This document shows, piece by piece, positions 10,953 through 23,224 of a stretch of 64,000 bases of DNA. Both the position numbers and the translations under genes were made by a program. The DNA comes from Zhengitettix transpicula. Its lineage: Eukaryota; Arthropoda; Insecta; Orthoptera; Tetrigidae. Within the stretch, counting starts at the first letter, position 1. Each line of letters begins with the position of its first letter. Below the pieces are notes generated by a model. It had not been told where the DNA came from and made no database searches. It worked only from the letters and a program-made list of their open reading frames with translations. The stretch lies in contig CM073593.1 of assembly GCA_037074705.1 (NCBI GenBank), forward strand, positions 9,677,001 to 9,741,000. Reading direction: 5' to 3'.

Positions 10953-11725
10953 CTGTTGCGTGCAAACGCTACATTTTCTCTTGTTACCATATTTTGTTTT
11001 TCATAACTTGTCAGAGGTTAATGGCGAGCTACTGTGCGTGATGTAGAAGGTGGATGGCAAGTAACGAGCTTAACGAAGGTCCTAATGGACGCTGCGAAGT
11101 CCCTGCCAGAAAATCTTGGCTATTCTTATGTACGCGCGGGTTATTCCTGGTCAAACACACGCAAATGTCTCCGTGTTTCCTTATCCCGTTAGGAACAGCC
11201 GAAAGAAACTGACGGTTTTATCGAATTTACATAAAACAGGAAAACTCTTACCTACCAACGTTGGAATCAAACTTTTTTGCTACTTTGTCTTCTTGTAGTA
11301 CTTCATGTGGTCGTATGCAAAATATTGAAGGATTAAAATTTATTTTAAAAAATTGAAATATATTTAGGCGATTTAGTTGTTTGTAGATGAGCAAATATTT
11401 CATGTGCATTACTTTCCTCATGTGATGAGTACTTTTAAATATATTGGAAAAATAAATAACAAAACTATAAACTTTTCCCTTTCCGTAAAGTTAACAATTT
11501 TTGAAGATCTGTTTCCCATAGACTGACGGGGCTGTGTTTTTAAATACATTGTTTCATATTTTATGTAATTGAGAAAGGAGCGAATAACGTTTTCAGTACA
11601 AACGCATAAGTTAGGAAATATTGACAAAAACCGACACAACTACAATAATTTCGCTGGTTGTTTGATATTGTACAAGTCGCACATGTCTTTAGAAATTCTA
11701 AACTCGTTTTCTTACAAGTGACATA
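10953..11725. other. No gene seen
   Basis: Mixed AT-rich sequence up to the mariner terminal repeat. The small frames at 11116 and 11418 have no recognisable content. Confidence 0.5.
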
Positions 11726-12996
11726 CTACTGTGATCAAAAAGTAAGGTGAAATTGCCATTTAAAACTCCCGGGTGTTAGGAAGGCAGGTAATTTTTTTCC
11801 TAGGTTGGTAGGACTGTCTATAATATTTGCCAAGCGTCTGTTTGTTAAAATGTTTAATTATCTCCGAGTTACACGTGTTTTTGTAAACAACCAAATGTGA
11901 TTTTTTAGATTTTTGCAATGGGTGATTTTGTTGAGCAAAGAACTTGCATCAAATTTTATTTGCGGAACGAATATTCTTGTGCGGACACGTTGAAAATGTT
12001 GCGGAAGGCCTTTGGTGATCAAACTATGGCACAAAAAAACGTTAATAAGTGATACAACGAGTTCAAAGAGGGCCGAGAACGCGTTGAAGACGAACCGCGC
12101 TCTGGACGACCATCAACGTCTACCGACGAGGGCCGCGTGTAAAGAATCAAAGATTTGGTGCTTGAAAATCGTCGATGGACAATTAGAGATCTCGCTGATA
12201 TTGTTGGAATATCATTTGGCTCAGCCCAAACCATTTTGAAGAATGTTTTGTCTCTCAAACGCGTCAAGTCTCGATTGGTACCAAAATCGCTCAATTGTTT
12301 GGGGGAAAAAAGCGGCGTGTTGATGTGTGTGAAACTTTGCTGTCTGACTATCAGGACCACTTGAAATGCATCATTACTGGAGACGAGACTTGGATTTACG
12401 CATACGACCCTGAAACCACCGACCAATCCAGCGAATATCGTGCAAAAGGTGAAGCAAGACCGAAAGTCAAGGTCATGTTGACAGTTTTCTTTGATTATCG
12501 AGGTGTGGTGCTCTATGAATTCCTTCCGCCGGCCAAACTGTCAACAAAGAATATTATTTGAGCGTTATGCGTCGTTTGCGTGAAGCTATTCGTCTGAAAC
12601 GGCCGGATTCTTGGTTGCTTCATCACGATAATGCACCGTGTCATACTGCATTGGTTCTTCGCGACTTTTTTGCCAAAAACTCGACTCATATCGTTCCACA
12701 ACCACCGTATTTGCCTGATTTGGCTGCGTGTGACTTCTGGCTTTTCAGCAAACTCAAAAGGTCAATGCGGGGACGCCGTTTTGACACGATTTAGGAGATA
12801 AAAACCGAATCGAAGAAGGTCTTGAAGGCTATACCGGAAAAAGACTATTCCGACTGTTTCAAGGACTGGAAAAAGCGTTGTGTAAAGTGCGTTTTATCGG
12901 ACGGGGATTACTTTGAAGGGGATGAAATTGATTTGGAAGAATAAATAAAGAATTTATATTTTATAAATAAATTACCTTACTTTTTGTTCACAGTGG
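11726..12996 (+). mobile_element. Mariner DNA transposon, full length, inactive
   Basis: A 1271-bp element with ~25-bp inverted ends: CTACTGTGATCAAAAAGTAA on the left and, reading inward from the right, CCACTGTGAACAAAAAGTAA. The left flank is TA (11724-11725). The right flank is TG, a decayed TA target duplication. Length, ends and the transposase inside are diagnostic of mariner. Confidence 0.92.
11918..12944 (+). pseudogene. Mariner transposase (DD34D), broken
   Basis: It begins MGDFVEQRTCIKFYLRNEYS, the N-terminal helix-turn-helix domain, followed by DEPRSGRPST and LENRRWTIRDLADIVGISFG. The catalytic domain shows the first aspartate in ITGDETWIYAYDPE (about 12374), the second in HHDNAPCHTA (about 12624) and the third in LPDLAACDFWLFSKLK (about 12730), the D,D34D spacing of mariner. 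The C-terminal end is GDYFEGDEIDLEE with TAA at 12942-12944. Length without breaks would be about 345 residues, as is usual. Stops (TGA near 12052, others near 12140 and 12792) and frameshifts near 12300 and 12555 inactivate it. The WVPHEL motif is lost around 12300. Confidence 0.92.
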
Positions 12997-14469
12997 TGAG
13001 TCTTAAAATATTTTAAAAATGAACTAAATGATCTTTTGTGTCACGAGCAATTTTTTGCATGTCATAGATAGATTTTTACTCGCGAAGTCAATGTACAATA
13101 TGAAAGATCTCACTTTGTTAAAACAGTTTGAGCATATTCTATGAAGGGGTGAAAATAATAATACTAAAGTTTGTCCGTCGTCGTTGGAGAGTCGCCTTCG
13201 GGAGTGTCATCTGACGACCTTGGGTGGACATGATCCGCATTTTGAGTCACAGAGGAAAGGACTCTGTGTCACCAGGAACACATACATAGGAAAAATAAAC
13301 ATGCACGTCAGACTCTTTGTATCGCCAATTAAACTATGATATGATAAAATAATAGAAAATGGCGGCAAAACTAAAGTTTTCCATGCCCACATAAAAATAT
13401 ATGAAAATGGAATGGTTGAAAATATTTGATTTCACTTTCACTGGGCAAAATAATAATTTCCTACCAGTATTGGATATAAATTAGCTTGGTAGATTTAAAA
13501 AGTTTGTGCAACATTAAAGTTTCTTGGGTTCAAAATGTACTTCGGTCAATCTGGTTTTATCTATACAGAATTTTTTACTGACTCTGTTAAAAGGATATTA
13601 TTACCTCTATGAATTGGCAGTAAAGTATTAAATATAATATAGTGCATGTTAAAACAAAGTACCATATATGTACAATAAATAATACAGGATTTCGTTCACC
13701 CTAAGAATAAAGGTATATATATAATTTTGGTATTGTATCTCTCTCTTGACCTATCGTGCTCTTATCTTTATTGTTTGGCTGATGTAGAACCACGAACTCT
13801 TCACTAAGCAATAATTTTTTTTACTATGAGACATAGAAAAAGTTTTGTAGTGCAGCTGATGTGGCTTGTTTTATCACTGAACGTCCTTGGTCCATTCATC
13901 TCAAGATGCTTCCGTGACGCATTTATCTGCATTGAAATAAAGAAGAGCCTTGTCTGTTGCGAAACTTCATCGTAAAATAGTTTCATTACTCAACTGTCGT
14001 TAAACTGAATGAACTATGTAGAAACGTTTGACTGATTTCGTCACTTAAATAAGGCCTATTATAAACCATTGGAATTTAAGTGTTAAGTAATTCAGGCAAA
14101 ATTCCGAGACGTAAAATATATGCCAACATTTATTGGTTGCAAAGCATTAGAAATCTGAAAATAACGCCAATAAACTTGATATAAAATCAATATTACGATA
14201 AGTTTGTTTTATGCGTTAATGTTTGATTCGAGTGATTACGAACGACTTTATGCCAGCCATGGAATTCAGACTTTATTACGCCTATTTGGAAAATAAAGAG
14301 AGAAAAATATGACGCGCCTATTGATCACGGAGAATTAAGAAACTTAATGTTTGAGTGACCACTGACCACACTGTGACTGGAAGTTCATTGGTCTTACGAT
14401 ACATCATTCACTGAAATAAAAAATTTACGTCTGTTTTGAAAATTCTTCATAAGAAAAATAGCAAAATAT
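12997..14469. other. No gene seen
   Basis: AT-rich sequence with no coherent reading frame or repeat recognised. Confidence 0.5.
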
Positions 14470-14481
14470 AGACAAAAAAAA

Positions 14482-14620
14482 GTGAGGATATAAATACCAC
14501 ACAACGTTTCTGGAAACCTTGTTCCTTTCTTCAGGTGTTACGGGAAACTAAAAAAACACAAGAGCCTAGAGCGACTCAACTGCACACTAACTGTGTGTGG
14601 TATTTATATCATCACTTATT
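14482..14620 (-). ncRNA. Penelope-type hammerhead-like ribozyme remnant in a hairpin (family H)
   Basis: On the - strand CTGAAGA (14534-14528) is followed by a segment that can pair as GGAA/TTCC and then GAAAC (14510-14506). This is the order CUGANGA - stem II - GAAA of a hammerhead core. GATATAAATACCACACA at about 14489-14505 recurs in inverted form at about 14592-14608, giving a large hairpin. Hammerhead motifs in the terminal repeats of Penelope-like elements are established knowledge. The same module recurs at 21605, 28436 and 39610. Activity and stem III were not demonstrated. Confidence 0.55.
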
Positions 14621-14996
14621 TTGAGGATTCTGGCGGCTAAGTACAATTTATTAAACAAATCCTATATTTAGGATAGGCATAACATTGATGCACGGTAGCG
14701 TTCGGGATACGCGTTTGAAATTTATCGATGATTTTGTATAACTTAACATGTTGCTTACGTATATCATAAGATTGTTCTCGTACGTTCGGAAACATTGTTT
14801 TGGAACAAGAACACTGCGATTCTTTGGCTATTGACACAGTTATCTCAATTCACTATCAAACTAAACATACTTCATAAGGACTACAGATAACCAGCCTCAG
14901 CTACGTAACAAAGTAACCGTCCAAGTTAAATATACAGACGGGTTATTGCTCGCTGACGCACGCTGAGGCTTTCCCCTGAGTAAAGTCCACACTCAC

Positions 14997-15110
14997 CTGC
15001 ATGTTGTTGCGAGGCGCAGAGCCGACTGTTTTAGTCTTGGCAGCCGCCAGCTGCACTCCAGCCCTACCACTACACTAAACCTAACCGACAACGAGGACGC
15101 GACGATAAGG
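14997..15110 (-). other. Candidate first exon of a host gene (start codon then splice donor)
   Basis: A GC-richer, CpG-containing patch. Reading the - strand, ...GCCTCGCAACAACATGCAG is followed by GTGAGTGTGG, a strong donor (intron GT at 14996-14995). The ATG (15002-15000) has A at -3 and would give Met-Gln before the intron. The upstream boundary is arbitrary. Without splicing the frame stops after about 20 codons. This could be the 5' end of a gene running left, but no second exon was identified. Confidence 0.3.
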
Positions 15111-15139
15111 GGGTTATGTCATCGCGAGATCTCAATACC

Positions 15140-16242
15140 GATAAATGAAGTTCAGCTCAGCGGATCAAGAGCAGCCGGATTTGGCAGCCAAACAACGGAG
15201 GTGCTGCTTCGGAGTGTCATTTCCGTGATTTGAAACACTCGGTTCTTTATATCTTTGATAGAATCTTCTTATATCTATCCGCGTATTCAAAATTGCAAAC
15301 ATTGACCCTACATCATCCATTTCATACGGTTTGGGTTGATCCGTCATTTCCTGAGAATGTATCATATGTTCTCTTATCATAATCGCTCTATTTTCTCATG
15401 TGGAGAGAACAGACTACTATTTATTGTTAGTTTTCTTTAACCATCCGCCTCAACATGCTGGATGCCTGAACGTCAAGAGAAAACAAATTTGTCGATCTAC
15501 AGTTTAAATTAATATTAATGACGTTTGCGATACTGTGTACGATCTAGAGCCAGAGGGCGTGGGAGGGGCCAGAAGTGCAGGAGAAAGCACGAGTCCAGGA
15601 TTCGTGAAATATAAGATGATATTAGATACCTATCAGCGTATCCTTAGAACGAAGGATATCGTGAAGTGAAAGTTTTAAAGTAGTAAAAAGTAGTAAAACG
15701 ATCAAGCTGACGTTCGTGTATGGCGTGAAAAATATGCACATTCATAATATGTTTATTGCAGATACGGTTTGAGTAAGCCATGTGTAAATTGAGTGGCAAA
15801 TAGCGTTAACAGATCAAGTTATCTAATCATGATATATGAGATTTTGGCTACAGTTATGTTATCTTTATGGCGGTAATAATACATCCAACAAAATAATTTT
15901 CAAAGGCGTGAGCATTGAATTATTCTTACGTAATTCTAATTATGTATAAATAGGCAGTGAACAAACGTTAAATTAAATTAACAATTTATTCAACATTAAT
16001 TCGCCGTCTTTTTAAAAAAAAAAAATTGTGTGTACGTTTAGTGAAAGCCAAATTTTAAGTACGAGTTCAGTAAAATTTGACTCCAATAATAAATACGACG
16101 GATGTGTAAAGTAAAGTGTCATCACACCTATTAGGAAACTTTAGCATTGATATATTTATTATATTCGAAAATAAAACTTTACAAATGATATATATATATT
16201 CTGACTATTAGAAAATTAATAAATAAATAAAGATCAACCAAG
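15140..16242. other. No gene seen
   Basis: AT-rich DNA. The 71-codon - strand frame at 15165-15380 has no recognisable motif. Confidence 0.5.
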
Positions 16243-16390
16243 TCAGAAAAAAGAATTTATTAATTAAATTAACAATATTCGGCCACGACAGTCAGCATAG
16301 AATGAACTATCTATTTTTAAAAAAATCTTCTTCCTGATGATGTCGCATAATAAGCGATGAAACGTTGTTAATTTAATTAATATTTTTCTG
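16243..16390 (+). ncRNA. Penelope-type hammerhead-like ribozyme, best core in the window
   Basis: CTGATGA at 16334-16340 matches the hammerhead consensus exactly. It is followed by TCGC-ATAATAA-GCGA, which can form stem II, and GAAAC at 16359-16363. The core lies in one arm of an inverted repeat (16243-16272 against 16367-16390, TAATTAAATTAAC type). The next sequence, TTTTTCTGAATTGGCTGATG, resembles the downstream flank of the other copies (ctgaattggctatc at 28606). This is the terminal module of a Penelope-like element. Self-cleavage is inferred only. Confidence 0.6.
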
Positions 16391-16689
16391 AATTGGCTGA
16401 TGTTAATTTATTTATTAAAAATTTACAAAGTTGTCCGTGACACTCAAGAAAAGTTACGAATATTCCATCCCTTAAAAATATATTGTAATGTCAATTAACA
16501 AGGTTTTTTAAATTTTAGTTTTAACGTTTAGAATTAATTGTTTTTATATGAATATTGAAATACATCAGCACTACAAATTATATCAGAAAATAAATATTGC
16601 CTATTTATATGATATTATTTTCTTATATACAGTTACATTAATTGAAATAAAAAATATAACGTGAAATATTTTGCTGTATCTGATATTTA

Positions 16690-16920
16690 TGGCATCAGAA
16701 GCCAAATTATAAAGCAATTCCTGAGGCAATTGCGTTTCCAATGCAAATAATAATTAATAGGCGTTTCTCTACAGGCGTGTTTCCGGATCCTATTAAATTA
16801 GCCAAGTAATTTGGATATTAAAGAAAGGTTCACGGGCTGAAAAATCTAATTACAGATCTATTTCACTTCTCCCAATATTTTCTCAAATAAAAGATATAAA
16901 GATTTTCAGGCGCGACTAGT
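16690..16920 (+). pseudogene. LINE reverse transcriptase fragment
   Basis: Readable across frames as the N-terminal finger region of a Jockey/CR1-type reverse transcriptase: RFSTGVFPDPIKLAK at about 16751-16807, then a GSRAEKSNYR-like block and an IFSQIK-like block. It matches the FNKCIETGIRPDALKIAK block of the LINE at 23.7 kb. There are stops and frameshifts in 230 bp, and it is truncated at both sides. Confidence 0.55.
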
Positions 16921-18039
16921 TAATTTTACAGATAGAATCCGGACAATCATGTCTCACACCACGTGTCTCTTATGTGTGGGGATTTATGTATCCCCACTTC
17001 CAACAACACTACAAGAACTGAAGAGAAGCAATGCTTTTCTGTGAAGAAAATTGAAAGGCAAATGCTGCTGAAGGTAATTTGGCAAACTGTTTGGATGTGT
17101 GCCGTGTGACCAAACATCTGTAGTATGTACGTGTGAGTTTCGGCACCTTTTCGGGTATGGATATATAATTAAAACAACGTTAATATTTTAGGATAACACT
17201 GTAAAGCCATTCTTATTTATGGTGTTCCTGCTTTATTAAAATAAAAAGCTGCGATATATCTCGTTCGTAATCACTACGTTTTCATTCATATATTTTTAAA
17301 AAATATAAAATTTATATACCAACAAATTATATAACAACAGCGGCATACAGAAATAGATTATACCGTTTTACTTTCAAACACATGAACCAATGGGAAACAC
17401 TGGAGACATGAAGTGTTTTGGATTTCAGATATCCCTTATTACGATTACGGAAAGGAATTTTATAATGAAGCGCCATAAGAATAGGAACAGCATCTTAATA
17501 TGACCATTTCAGATAATGTTACGCGGAAAGTAGGGTCGTTTATTTCAGTACTAATCTTTTTATAGGTTCAAGATTTTTATGCAATTTCTCAAGATGTTAC
17601 CCAGAAGATAGGATCTTTTATTTCAGTACTAATTTTTTTACAGATATATGTAAAAAGACACCAGACCAGATAGTGTTTGCAGAAAGGAATGTAGAAATTT
17701 TTTTTGGAGAGTACACAGCACTACATATAGACAACCTTCTTTCTTTGTTTAGCAGAAAAGAAGCCTTGTTAATTGAAGTTGCCATAGAGGACATGAAACT
17801 GTAATAAATTGATTTATTATCTCTGCTTTTCAAATTCAAACAAAAAAAAGACCTCAGAACAAGGTTATCCGGATTTTTACATTGGAAATTCTGTATTAGT
17901 ATTAAACAGTTTATATTACGAAAAATTTACTAATAAGTTACATTTTAAGATGCTCTGTTAATATTAATGAAAAAAACTTATTCATTTTCTAGTAATTTAT
18001 CTCACGCATAAAATATATTTTAATATATTTATAATTTTG
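16921..18039. other. No clear gene; possibly decayed Penelope-like polymerase
   Basis: AT-rich sequence preceding a readable Penelope-like C-terminal region. No polymerase motif could be read with confidence. The - strand frame at 17618-17839 has no recognisable content. Confidence 0.35.
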
Positions 18040-18720
18040 ATAACTGTCAGTAATAGTAAATTAATAATCAATTGGTTATAAAAATCAACATATTCTGGTA
18101 GAGTTCTCAATTACATGTCCAAAAGAAAGCAGTGGTTTATAGTTTAGTAGATAAAGCTATTAAATTATCTAATATTAAGTACCATAAAGATAATTCAATT
18201 AAGTCAAGAACATTCTTTTACTTAATTCATATCTCCTTAAATTTACCAATAAATACATAAAGTTCAGATTAAATAATATCAAGTATAACAGTAGCAATTT
18301 ACAGATTAAAAATGATAACAAAAAATGTATTTTCATAGTTTTGCCTTACAATGCTTTCTTGGAACATAAATTAATTGGTCTGTTACAAAAGTATGGTGTC
18401 AAAATTATTTTTAAGTCGAATAACTCTTTAAACATAGTAAAGAATATTAAGGACAAAATTGACAATTTAGATAAGCACAATGTAATTTAAAACCTTTATT
18501 GTATCGATTGTCAAGCTGCATATAGAGGACAAACCAAGCGCTCATTAAAAAGTAGGTTATAAGAACATAAAAATAATATAATAGTAATATTCAAAATTAT
18601 TGTGTTTTGTCAAAACATATTTAATTAAATAATCATAAAATATATTGGTACAATGTATCAATTATGGATGTAGAAACGAACTATAATATAAAAATGCTAT
18701 CAACATAAAAATGATGTTAA
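18040..18720 (+). pseudogene. Penelope-like element, polymerase tail and GIY-YIG endonuclease, broken
   Basis: Read in changing frames: a thumb-region block (about 18070-18180, VYSLVDKAIKLSN), a spacer KIIFKSNNSLNIVKNIKDKI (about 18405-18462), then the endonuclease YCIDCQAAYRGQTKRSL (about 18500-18550). The cysteine pair before the endonuclease and the Y...GQTxRS signature are the Cys-GIY-YIG nuclease of Penelope-like retroelements. The usual isoleucine of YIGQT is arginine here. Stops fall near 18488 and inside the nuclease. A hammerhead-like core follows at 19023-19052, as expected for the 3' end of such an element. Confidence 0.7.
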
Positions 18721-19018
18721 CAATTTGAACCAAATTTATGACACTTTGCTTTTGTAATATTTAATTTACATATTGTTATAATTTTAAATTCTAAATTGTT
18801 TCCAATAAAAGCGGCACTCAACAATGTAACTTGGTTTTTACAGGTCGTTCTCGTTTCAAATTGCGTATTTTGTCCACGGCAGTCAAGGGAGAATGACCTG
18901 ACTTTCAAAATTTGTAAGTGCACTAAAAATTTATATTGTTTGTTTTCTTCCAGATTTTTTCTTAAAATTTTATTTTATTCATTGTAATTGTTTTATTTGG
19001 TTTTGTAGTGTTAAATTT

Positions 19019-19060
19019 CAACCTGAAGAGGGCGCAAAGTTACTGACGAAACGTAGTTTA
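19019..19060 (+). ncRNA. Hammerhead-like core at the 3' end of the Penelope-like element
   Basis: CTGAAGA at 19023-19029 and GAAAC at 19048-19052, separated by 18 bases with weak pairing. The following sequence (TTTTTTCTGACTTCAAATTGGCTGTTG) matches the flank of the core at 16334. Its position 300 bp after the nuclease remnant supports Penelope origin. The core is decayed. Confidence 0.45.
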
Positions 19061-19109
19061 ATTTTCCATAAATAAATATATTTTTTCTGACTTCAAATTG
19101 GCTGTTGTT

Positions 19110-21600
19110 TATTTATACGTTGTCTCAATAGTCTGTATATATATATAAATATATATATATATATAATTATATTTTAATAAAGTTTGTGGTCGGCAAATCT
19201 AGAGTAGTAACTCCGGATTAATATTTTTTTTCCGTTGACGATTAATAAGTGTTGAATATTTTGATAGATATTGTCGAAGTTTCTGTGTGAGCCAACGACC
19301 AATATGTGAACTACTGTTTGTTGATCGATAGTACTAAGCCAACATACACTAAGCCAGGAAGACTATATCTCAGTAAACACACACAAGAACAATCATAGTT
19401 CAATATTTGTATTGATTTCAACAACTTTCCAAACCACAATTTTCCCCCTGCATCTCATGGTAAATCTTCCATTAGTTAATTAATTTATTTTCCAGTTTGG
19501 AACTATTATTATTCCACGAAAGTTGCGGAAACCATTTAAACAAAGTCGCCAGTATTTTAGAGCATTGTAATTCCAAGTATCTTTTCCATACATAATTGAT
19601 AATATTTCACTGGTTTCTCTGTTTGAAGCTTCGTGCAATACACGATAACTATAATTAGTTCGTATTTAATACCAATGAGATCATATTTCTTGAAGTATCT
19701 TAATACTGTCACAACATTCTTAGCTTTCTGCAATCTGTTGAGCTATTATCACATGTTTTCTCGAAATACATGCATATATATCTGTACATATCTAAAAACA
19801 GTCATTTGTTACATCAGCTAAAAAAATTCGCCCATTGAATTTTTTAATTGAAATAAAATAGAATAGACCCTATACTGATATAATTCTATATAACGAATTT
19901 TTTTTATTAATCTATCAAAGAGATTAATCCTTGTTATATTAATAAGTAATAATGACACAACTATACCGAAAGTTAAAATTGTTATGATTTTTTATGACTG
20001 TTATTTGGTAATAAACCTACTACAGTAGGCAGTTCTTTAATACCGAATTCTGTTATTATATTTCACATAACTGAACAGTACACACAAAAAGAATAATACA
20101 AAAAATCAGACAAAGTAATAAATTACTTATTATTTTCAAAATTTATTTTGTATTTGTTGATCTAAAATTATGTTTTAAGGAGAAAAAAATGTGATGGTTA
20201 TTTATTTTTATTTCAATGTGTGTATAAGTATTAGTATTTCATTGGGAATGATATTGCTGAAACGAGAGGATTGCGACTCATAATCAATTTATTTGAAGTG
20301 CCCCCCCCCCCCCCAAATGCCATAGTAAGGTTACTGTCCGTGAAACTTCCTAAGTTGACGGGGTGAAAAGCAACTGTTTACGATCACTAAAAGGTTGCTA
20401 GTGGCAGTTATGAGTCATTTCTACTTTTAGCATCGAGAAAAAACAATATATGAACCATTAAAAATATTTTGACGGAATTTTACTTCATTTATAGTTCGTT
20501 GAACGGTCGTGGGTGTAGCTAAGTTTCAAGGATATCAACTGATTGCATTCCAAAGTAACTTAGCTTGAGCGAGCCGAGTCATGAACCCCGAGGGACCCTG
20601 CCCTGTACCTTGAATCATCGGTGACATCAACCGCCCCAGTATCTACGCGCGATCAGCGCTACACAATACTCATTGCATGACGACATATTTCCAATCTATC
20701 AGTAAACTATAATTTACGTCGTAGGATTTATCTGAATAATCACCACTGAGAAATGTACTTACGATATGTCTCTTTCACTTAGCAACTTTGAATATCGCGA
20801 GGTTATTAAATAATTAATTACCTGAAAATGTTTTAATTATGTTGTTATCAACGTGTTTAATATCCCTCCGATTATGCTACCTTACTTTAATATAACTGCC
20901 TAATAAAATGGTTGAAAATCACATTTTTCCAAATAAATATAACCTTGACCGTTACCTACAGCAAATTTATAGTATCATCCATTTAGGGCTTTTCTGTTTC
21001 TCCTTACAACAGAATATTCCATGCTTTAACCAAACATGGTTTCCTATTCAAAAGCTATTAAATTTCATTTAAGGTGAAAGACGGCACAATGTTTTCGATC
21101 ATTTTATTTCTAACATTGTCCTTGTTCAATATTTATTTGATTTGGTTCCTTTTTTTTTACGAGAAAAATCTCCTTGCAATTTTTGCGTTTTTGGTGGTCT
21201 TCGTGACAACGAAACTCGCGTGTTGTATTATTCTTGGCTCCGGAAGTGATGCTTCACTGAAACACAATTGTTGTTGAATCTTTCTGAGTAACAATTAAAA
21301 GCACGTCGCAGTCTGTAGTCACCTTTGACGAGCAACGTTTCTATTTTCGTGATCGTTGTACACACATTGTAGTTAGAATAGCCATGAAGAGAATTATTTG
21401 TGGCAATTGTTGTAATCGAAATTGATGAAACAAGATGTTGGCAGCTATTTATGTTTATATTTAACCCAATTGTTTTAATGAGCCGGCAATGACTGCAGCT
21501 TTCGACAATTTTGCCATAGTCATATCTTATAATAATAAAACATGTACACGTTTGTATTTTTTTTTAAATTAAAATATAATACGTCTGTGTTAAAAATGGC
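19110..21600. other. No gene seen; contains a C14 run
   Basis: AT-rich DNA with a short alternating AT tract around 19136-19164 and a pure C run at 20301-20314. The GC-richer patch at 20500-20660 has no recognisable frame. The 67-codon frame at 21074-21277 is hydrophobic and low in complexity and is not supported as a gene. Confidence 0.5.
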
Positions 21601-21604
21601 AAAA

Positions 21605-21690
21605 TGAAGTGATATAAATACCACACAACGTTTCTGGAATCCTTGTTCCTTTCGTCAGGTGATTTCAAACGCAAGAGCCGTGACGAACTC
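21605..21690 (-). ncRNA. Penelope-type hammerhead-like ribozyme remnant (family H)
   Basis: On the - strand CTGACGA (21658-21652) fits the consensus CUGANGA. It is followed by AAGGAACAAGGATTCCA, which can form stem II (GGAA/TTCC), and GAAAC (21634-21630). The outer block GATATAAATACCACACAACG is shared with the copies at 14.5, 28.4 and 39.6 kb. The second inverted arm is missing. Confidence 0.55.
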
Positions 21691-23219
21691 AAAGGCGTTT
21701 TATGTTGTCGAAATTATCTTTCGGAATAAGTCCAGATGACATAATTTTTAATGACTTAATGGCTTTGATGACGTAGTTTATTACACGTTGTATCTGGTGC
21801 ATATCTCTTTCGAACTGTATTCGGTGACATCATCCTCTTAGGCCAGAGACAATGAGACGAGGTCAGGGTCATGGGATTCATCAATTGTGGGGGACTGTGC
21901 AGTGTCGGCCTGTTTATCATACTTCACATGTAACAGTCAAGAAAAAACTAACTAAAATCATTTGAGTCTATTCATGTAAATGTTTTTAAAATTCTTTATC
22001 TCTGTCGAGTTGTGGGATGCTGTGAGCGTAATTAGTTTCCTTGCTTAGAGGTACGTACCGCTCAAACCTCAAAAAAAATATTTTTTTTTGGATTTTTTTA
22101 ATAAAATTTAATTAAACATTTTACATGAAGATTTTAGATTCTTCAAATCGTTTCAATATAAATAGAACTCCGGTCCGAGTCTTTCTATTAGTATGATGAT
22201 TCGGATATTTTTATGTGTTAATAATAACACACTTTCATGCTAATATAACCACTCTTAGTTTAAGTTTTCTCATGGTAGAAATAAATAACGCACCATTCAG
22301 TCGGATGGAATAATCTGTGCTAAATATAGTTGAAGCACAGTCGTCGTCCTTGATTCCATAATTACATAGAAATCCAGAATACACAATTGACAAGTTATTT
22401 GTTGTAAATACGCGGGAGGTTTTACAGGTGCAGGAGACGAGTTTGCGTATCCTTCATATGCCTATTAGGTATAGAAATTACCAATCTTGGCGTGTTTCAT
22501 GACTATTAGAAGTTATAACTAATGTCCAATCGATTTAAATCAGTTTATTGAAGATTTTGACCTTATGAAATTCAAACTCAACGAATGTATTACATTATTA
22601 TTCAAATATGAAAACGTTTCAAATCCATTGACGAGAATTAATTTCCTATTCGCGAATCTACAATTAAATTTTTTTGATAATTGTTTCATATGATTGTTTT
22701 TAGAGGAAAAATAATAAATAAATGCACTTGTAGACTTTTCAAATTGTTTTTTTACAAAATAATGTCTGCGGAAAATACTTGTAGTTTTATTAATATATAT
22801 TTTTAAACAACCAGACGTAAAATCAAAAATTTTAATAAATGATACATTTAAATGGCTACTCGCCCAATAATTTATAGATTATAGTATTAGGTATATGGGT
22901 TCAAGTTTTATTTATAAAGGTCACCGATTCTTCTAACTACATTGATATATTAATATTGACCATCTCTACTTTTACTTCACATACATGTGATTATACTTGT
23001 GGTCAATTATTTATTTGATAAACAGAAAGTTTTTGTAATGGATTTTGTCTATATTAATGAGTTTTTACTGCTCGTTATCTTGTCTCGCGTATTTACAAAT
23101 TAGACTTCAAACCAATATGTTATTTTTGATATGTTTAAGACTATTTTGCATTATTCATAAAATTGAACTGAATTATTTACTCAATACTGGATTACTAATG
23201 GTATTCGAATCTCGCGAGG
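21691..23219. other. No gene seen
   Basis: AT-rich sequence without recognisable motifs. The short frame at 23045 is hydrophobic noise. Confidence 0.5.
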
Positions 23220-23224
23220 TAAAC

